From assembly GCA_946482045.1 (NCBI GenBank), contig CAMLPZ010000162.1, positions 1 to 9,451 of the forward strand: a stretch of DNA of 9,451 nucleotides, written 5' to 3'. Made by a program: the position numbers and the translations under genes. Below, piece after piece: positions 6,935 to 9,451 of this stretch; the stretch's first letter is position 1, and each line of letters starts with the position of its first letter. The notes under the pieces are model-generated. The model did no database searches. It was not told where the DNA came from and was given only the letters and a program-made list of their open reading frames with translations. Source of the DNA: an uncultured Asticcacaulis sp. (lineage in GTDB: Bacteria > Pseudomonadota > Alphaproteobacteria > Caulobacterales > Caulobacteraceae).

Positions 6935-7827
6935 GTGGACTGCCTTTGCCGGACGTCCCGGCCGGTGGCCAGCAGGATCGCGCCGCCCAGAGGATCGCCG
7001 CGTGGTTCACGCAGGCAGTTTGCGACGTCCGCCGCCAGCCACGGCCGGATGTGCTGGCCGAGGCCACCTATCAGACAGACGCCCGGCGCGCCGAGCGAAA
7101 CGAGATGGCGAATATAGCCGTCGATATCGCCAGCCAGGATGCCGAGCAGAGACCGGGCAACCGGATCGTCCTGCCGGGCATAGTCGAACACCATGGGGGA
7201 CAGGCCGCCATATTGCGCCGGTGTCGCGCTTTCCGACCAGTCGACAGCGGCCGCGCCGCCGCCGAACAGGGCGATCACGGCTTGGGTCAGCGGACTTTCG
7301 GGGCTCAGGCCGTCCAGCGCGTTCAATGCCGCCTTGACGGCATCGCGCCCAAGTGCAGCCGACGAACCACGCTCGTCAAGGGCAAAGCCCCAGCCGCCGA
7401 TCTGGCGGCCCTGGCCGTTGGCAATGAGGTAGCTGCAGCTGCCCGTGCCGGCGATCTGGATCGCGCCGTCGCCGCCGGCGAAGGCCCCCAGGCAGGCGAT
7501 GTGGGCATCGCTGGCGACGGTTACGGCCCCGAAAGGCAAGGCGCAGGCGCGTGTCTCGTCGGCATCCTTTTCGGTCAGGACGCCGGCCAGGCCAAGACCC
7601 GCCGCGGTTACCGGCAGGATGTCACGTGTCAGGCCCGCCGCCTGCAATGCTGCGTCGATCGCCTCGGCGATGTGAGACCAGGCCAGGTCGAGGCCCAGGC
7701 GGATATTGGCGGGTCCGCTTTCGCTTTCGGCCAGGACGCGCCCGTCGGCGGATTGCAGCCGCACCCGGCAGCGTGTTCCGCCGCCGTCCACACCGACAAT
7801 GTAGGGGAAGGGCTTCAGTGGAACCAT
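6931..7827 (-). CDS. BadF/BadG-type sugar kinase, probable N-acetylglucosamine kinase
   Basis: ATP-dependent kinase of 298 aa from the ASKHA fold, BadF/BadG/BcrA/BcrD group, which includes animal NAGK and bacterial GlcNAc/glucosamine kinases. Visible motifs are GVDGGGT (12-18, phosphate loop 1), ASDAHIACLGA (105-115, with Asp107 as candidate catalytic base), GTGS (127-130, phosphate loop 2), GGWGFALDERGS (144-155, typical of the GlcNAc kinase branch) and an adenosine-binding region near CLIGGLG (245-251). No signal peptide, so cytoplasmic. Expected product is GlcNAc-6-phosphate, feeding the Nag pathway; glucosamine or another hexosamine cannot be ruled out from sequence. It is the first gene of a two-gene operon with cutC. 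The Shine-Dalgarno match (GGGGGA, 12 nt before the ATG) is poorly spaced. A candidate operator lies about 80 nt upstream. Released GlcNAc from the GH85 step is the obvious substrate. Confidence 0.85.
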   Translation of the reverse strand: MVPLKPFPYIVGVDGGGTRCRVRLQSADGRVLAESESGPANIRLGLDLAWSHIAEAIDAALQAAGLTRDILPVTAAGLGLAGVLTEKDADETRACALPFGAVTVASDAHIACLGAFAGGDGAIQIAGTGSCSYLIANGQGRQIGGWGFALDERGSSAALGRDAVKAALNALDGLSPESPLTQAVIALFGGGAAAVDWSESATPAQYGGLSPMVFDYARQDDPVARSLLGILAGDIDGYIRHLVSLGAPGVCLIGGLGQHIRPWLAADVANCLREPRGDPLGGAILLATGRDVRQRQST

Positions 7828-7907
7828 TTACAAACGCAATCCCCCAAATAGCCCCGCATTCCGGATGGACAATCGCTGGGCGTTTGTGTGTGCTTACCAA
7901 TTCATAT

Positions 7908-7923
7908 ATTTGTCATATCAAAT
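7908..7923 (+). promoter_or_regulatory. Candidate operator upstream of the kinase-cutC operon
   Basis: ATTTGTCATATCAAAT is a palindrome with 5-bp arms and a 6-nt centre. Its core TTTGTCATATCAAA matches the minus-strand site at 5193-5206 in 12 of 14 positions, and the site at 4354-4367 slightly less well. It overlaps a candidate -10 hexamer for the kinase operon, as a repressor site would. Confidence 0.55.
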
Positions 7924-7939
7924 TTGGCTTATTTGTCTA
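7912..7939 (-). promoter_or_regulatory. Candidate promoter of the kinase-cutC operon
   Basis: On the minus strand TAGACA (7934-7939) and TATGAC (7912-7917) are 16 nt apart, giving five and four matches to the sigma70 hexamers. The -10 lies within the operator candidate. It would give a leader of about 80 nt before the ATG at 7827. Placed by eye only. Confidence 0.35.
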
Positions 7940-7984
7940 TAAAAACATTGTCGGATGTGAAATCTACCAGTTGGCGCTGATAAC

Positions 7985-8047
7985 TGATCCGGGCGTGCCG
8001 ATAGTTTTCATTGAGAACTCTTTTTGAAATTCCCGGATCAAATTTCA
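7985..8047. repeat. Nested inverted repeats with mutually exclusive pairing
   Basis: TGATCCGGG (7985-7993) is the exact complement of CCCGGATCA (8032-8040). The second arm is itself exactly the loop of another hairpin, TGAAATT/AATTTCA (8025-8031 with 8041-8047). The two helices therefore compete for, or share, the same nine bases. No gene is attached to it with certainty. Confidence 0.45.
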
Positions 8048-8167
8048 GCGCATATGAACAGGCCGGGTAAAAAAAAGCACCACAGGTACGGTTCGACCTC
8101 GGCCCGTAGATTTGATCCAGTTTAAAGTTGGCTGTGGCCCTCCTATAAGAGGACCAGAGAATGCGCA

Positions 8168-8521
8168 GTGAACCACGCCGAGTTTGTCGGAGGCCGGTTA
8201 GTATGCGCCGATTTCGACGGTTTTGAGCATGGCGCGGTCGTCCCTCCAACTCTACGATTCGATGTCTCCTTCAAGCCACAAATCTTAATCGCAGGTCCTG
8301 AGATTCATTCTCCGGTTCTGGTGCGGGCGACACACTTGGAAGGCAGGCATACCCGGTACCTGGGCGGCGGGTCATGCACTGTCGGCGGCCCATTTGTGGG
8401 ATCCTTTGCGCAATTCGTCTGGGACACTGTTGGCCGACCGGCTTTATTTTCGAGGGTGGGGACGATACCGGGCGAGGTGTTTGAGTTCGCTCTCATGAGC
8501 CTTTGCGCGACGGTAACTTAA
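8168..8521 (+). CDS. Doubtful small ORF, unknown function
   Basis: Open frame of 117 codons from a GTG, the only sizeable plus-strand candidate outside gene shadows. I do not recognise the product. There is no signal peptide, membrane segment or known motif; the middle is Gly-rich (YLGGGSCTVGGPFVGSF). Codon use differs from the left-hand genes, with TTA, CTA, TTG, ATA and CGA codons that those genes mostly avoid. That fits either non-coding sequence or DNA acquired separately. AGAGGA occurs upstream but too far from the GTG for a good ribosome binding site. The frame ends 53 nt before a 14-bp hairpin that could act as its terminator. Treated as low-confidence. Confidence 0.25.
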   Translation: MNHAEFVGGRLVCADFDGFEHGAVVPPTLRFDVSFKPQILIAGPEIHSPVLVRATHLEGRHTRYLGGGSCTVGGPFVGSFAQFVWDTVGRPALFSRVGTIPGEVFEFALMSLCATVT

Positions 8522-8574
8522 GAGGATATCTATTCTCCTGAGTTGGAAGAGTGGCTCGAGCGCGACTTTGGTAG

Positions 8575-8610
8575 CGCATGATATCGCTTGTCTAGCGATA
8601 TCATGCGTTT
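8575..8610 (+). terminator. Perfect 14-bp hairpin, possible terminator
   Basis: CGCATGATATCGCT (8575-8588) pairs exactly with AGCGATATCATGCG (8594-8607) around the 5-nt loop TGTCT. Only three T follow on the plus strand, so termination would be weak. It could end the doubtful ORF at 8168-8521, or act as a protein-binding palindrome. It stops about 7 nt short of the IS end. Confidence 0.4.
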
Positions 8611-8614
8611 GACC

Positions 8615-9451
8615 TGAGGTGGTCCCGGTTTCACGGACAGGTTTGCGGCTGAGCTAAGCTTATGCCTGAGGTGTAATTATGCCGCTTTCCTTGTCATTCC
8701 GATCCCGAGGTAAATCTCGTCGGGTGTCTGCCCGCCGAGTGTCGAATGAGGCCGGTGTTGGTTGTAGTATTCGATCCACTTGCCGATGCCAAGCCGGGCC
8801 TCCGATCCGGTCTCAAAGGCGTGGAGATAGACGCACTCGTACTTCAGCGAGCGCCAGAGCCTTTCGATAAAAACATTGTCGAGCCAGCGTCCCCGTCCGT
8901 CCATGGACAGGCGGACGCCGGCGTCACGCAACGCTTCCGTGAACCTGGGGCTGGTGAACTGACTGCCTTGATCGGTATTGAAGATGTCCGGCCGGCCGTG
9001 TTTCGTCATTGCTTCCTCCAAGGCCGCAATGCAGAACTCGACATCCATCGTATTGCTGAGCCGCCAGGCCAAAACCTTGCGGCTGAACCAGTCCATGACG
9101 GCGACGAGGTACAGGAAACCGCAGCGCATGGGTATGTAGGTGATGTCAGCGCACCAGACCTGGCTTGGCCGGTCGATGACCAAACCGCGCAGAAGATAGG
9201 GATAGGTGCGATGCTCCGGATGGCGCACCGTCGTTTTGGGCTTCTGGTAGATCGCCTGCAAATCCATCCTGGACATCAGGCGCCGGACGCGCTTGCGGCC
9301 GACATCGTAGCCCTGGCGCTTGAGGTGACGCGCCATCTGTCGGCTACCATAAAACGGTGTCTCCATGAACTGTTCGTCGATCAGCCGCATCAGGACAAGG
9401 TTCAACGGACTTTCGCCCTGCCTGCCTCCATAGAAACAGGACCGGCTGATC
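8615..9451 (-). mobile_element. IS3-family insertion sequence, cut by the window edge
   Basis: One end of an IS3-family element. The transposase stop is followed (minus strand) by about 60 nt to a terminal sequence that, read from outside inward, begins TGAGGTGGTCCCGG and ends GGACA at 8639. An outer TG and a GGACA about 25 nt in are what I expect of inverted repeats in this family. A start at 8610 (TGACCTG) is also possible. The other end lies beyond 9451, so the inverted repeat and the 3-4 bp target duplication cannot be confirmed. Confidence 0.75.
8677..9451 (-). CDS. IS3-family transposase orfB (DDE), 5'-truncated by window
   Basis: Catalytic part of an IS3-family transposase (rve integrase core). 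At least 258 residues are visible. The frame stays open past the TTG at 9405 up to the window edge, and the extra residues (SRSCFYGGRQGESPLN) resemble the region before the HTH_21-like segment in orfB proteins, so the true start lies beyond 9451. Numbering from the TTG, PFYGSRQMARHLKRQGY (17-33) is the HTH_21 region. The DDE triad is Asp87 in WCADITYIP, Asp145 in NTDQGSQFTS and Glu181 in DNVFIERLWRS, with the typical 35-residue gap between the last two. YYNQHRPHSTLGGQTP (213-228) is the usual C-terminal signature. In IS3 elements this product is normally made by frameshifting from an upstream orfA, which is not in the window. No internal stop or frameshift is seen, so the enzyme could be active. 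Confidence 0.95.
   Translation of the reverse strand, partial: ISRSCFYGGRQGESPLNLVLMRLIDEQFMETPFYGSRQMARHLKRQGYDVGRKRVRRLMSRMDLQAIYQKPKTTVRHPEHRTYPYLLRGLVIDRPSQVWCADITYIPMRCGFLYLVAVMDWFSRKVLAWRLSNTMDVEFCIAALEEAMTKHGRPDIFNTDQGSQFTSPRFTEALRDAGVRLSMDGRGRWLDNVFIERLWRSLKYECVYLHAFETGSEARLGIGKWIEYYNQHRPHSTLGGQTPDEIYLGIGMTRKAA

Larger units (their letters stand above)
7828..8167. other. Intergenic region, lower GC, with structured elements
   Basis: About 340 nt without a convincing gene. It holds the leader, promoter and operator of the kinase operon (7828-7939), a set of nested inverted repeats (7985-8047), and an A-run at 8069-8076. Read on the minus strand, that run is a T8 tract preceded by a weak 5-bp hairpin (8077-8089), a possible weak terminator. 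The base composition is visibly richer in A/T than the genes to the left. A minus-strand frame across 7929-8249 is Arg-rich with no recognisable domain and is not called. Confidence 0.6.

Noticed and set aside
6772..7851. Plus-strand frame of 359 codons opposite cutC and the kinase
   Set aside because: Covers two real overlapping minus-strand genes with clear family motifs; composition typical of an antisense shadow.
7939..7953. ATAAAAACATTGTCG also occurs inside the transposase gene (8867-8881), giving a DNVFI-like end to a minus-strand frame
   Set aside because: Flanking bases do not match on either side, and one shared 15-mer in a 9-kb window is not very unlikely, so an IS remnant cannot be claimed.
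8081..8107. GGTTCGACC near 8090 as the T-arm of a tRNA
   Set aside because: No matching acceptor, D-arm or anticodon stem could be laid out on either strand.
7929..8249. Minus-strand open frame of 106 codons in the intergenic region
   Set aside because: Arg-rich with no domain, no ribosome binding site worth the name, and it runs through the inverted repeats and the possible T8 terminator; most likely a chance frame.
1..9451. CRISPR array, phage or toxin-antitoxin system
   Set aside because: No regularly spaced direct repeats, no phage genes and no paired small ORFs with toxin or antitoxin motifs were seen.

Overview
The window looks like chromosomal DNA from a GC-rich alphaproteobacterium. 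A Caulobacteraceae member such as Asticcacaulis or Caulobacter is my best guess, but it rests on codon use, twin-arginine leaders and the type of regulators and IS, not on a marker gene. All confidently called genes are on the minus strand, so the text reads from high to low coordinates.

The core (37-7827) reads as a locus for taking apart N-glycans and using the sugars. It contains: a BadF-type sugar kinase, probably for N-acetylglucosamine (6931-7827); a CutC-family TIM-barrel protein overlapping it by ATGA (6170-6934); a strong intrinsic terminator; a GntR/UTRA regulator (5320-6051); a second, paralogous GntR/UTRA regulator (4421-5161); a GH29 alpha-L-fucosidase with a Tat-type leader (2223-4313); and a GH85 endo-beta-N-acetylglucosaminidase with a Tat-type leader (37-2211). 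The proposed logic is that the two exported hydrolases remove fucose and cut the chitobiose core in the periplasm, the kinase phosphorylates released amino sugar in the cytoplasm, and the two regulators sense sugar phosphate. No transporter, deacetylase or deaminase is in the window; they would have to lie elsewhere.

The most useful observation beyond the genes is a shared imperfect palindrome, roughly KTTGWYATGACMAA. It occurs in front of the fucosidase gene (4354-4367), the nearer GntR gene (5193-5206) and the kinase-cutC operon (7908-7923). At 7908-7923 it sits on a candidate -10 element, and at 5193-5206 it lies just downstream of one. It is a candidate operator tying these units into one regulon. 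The other GntR gene lacks it and has a different inverted repeat in its leader.

The right part (7828-9451) is different: a long, lower-GC stretch with several inverted repeats and one doubtful small ORF (8168-8521), then a 14-bp perfect hairpin, then one end of an IS3-family insertion sequence. The IS transposase (DDE, orfB) runs off the right edge of the window.
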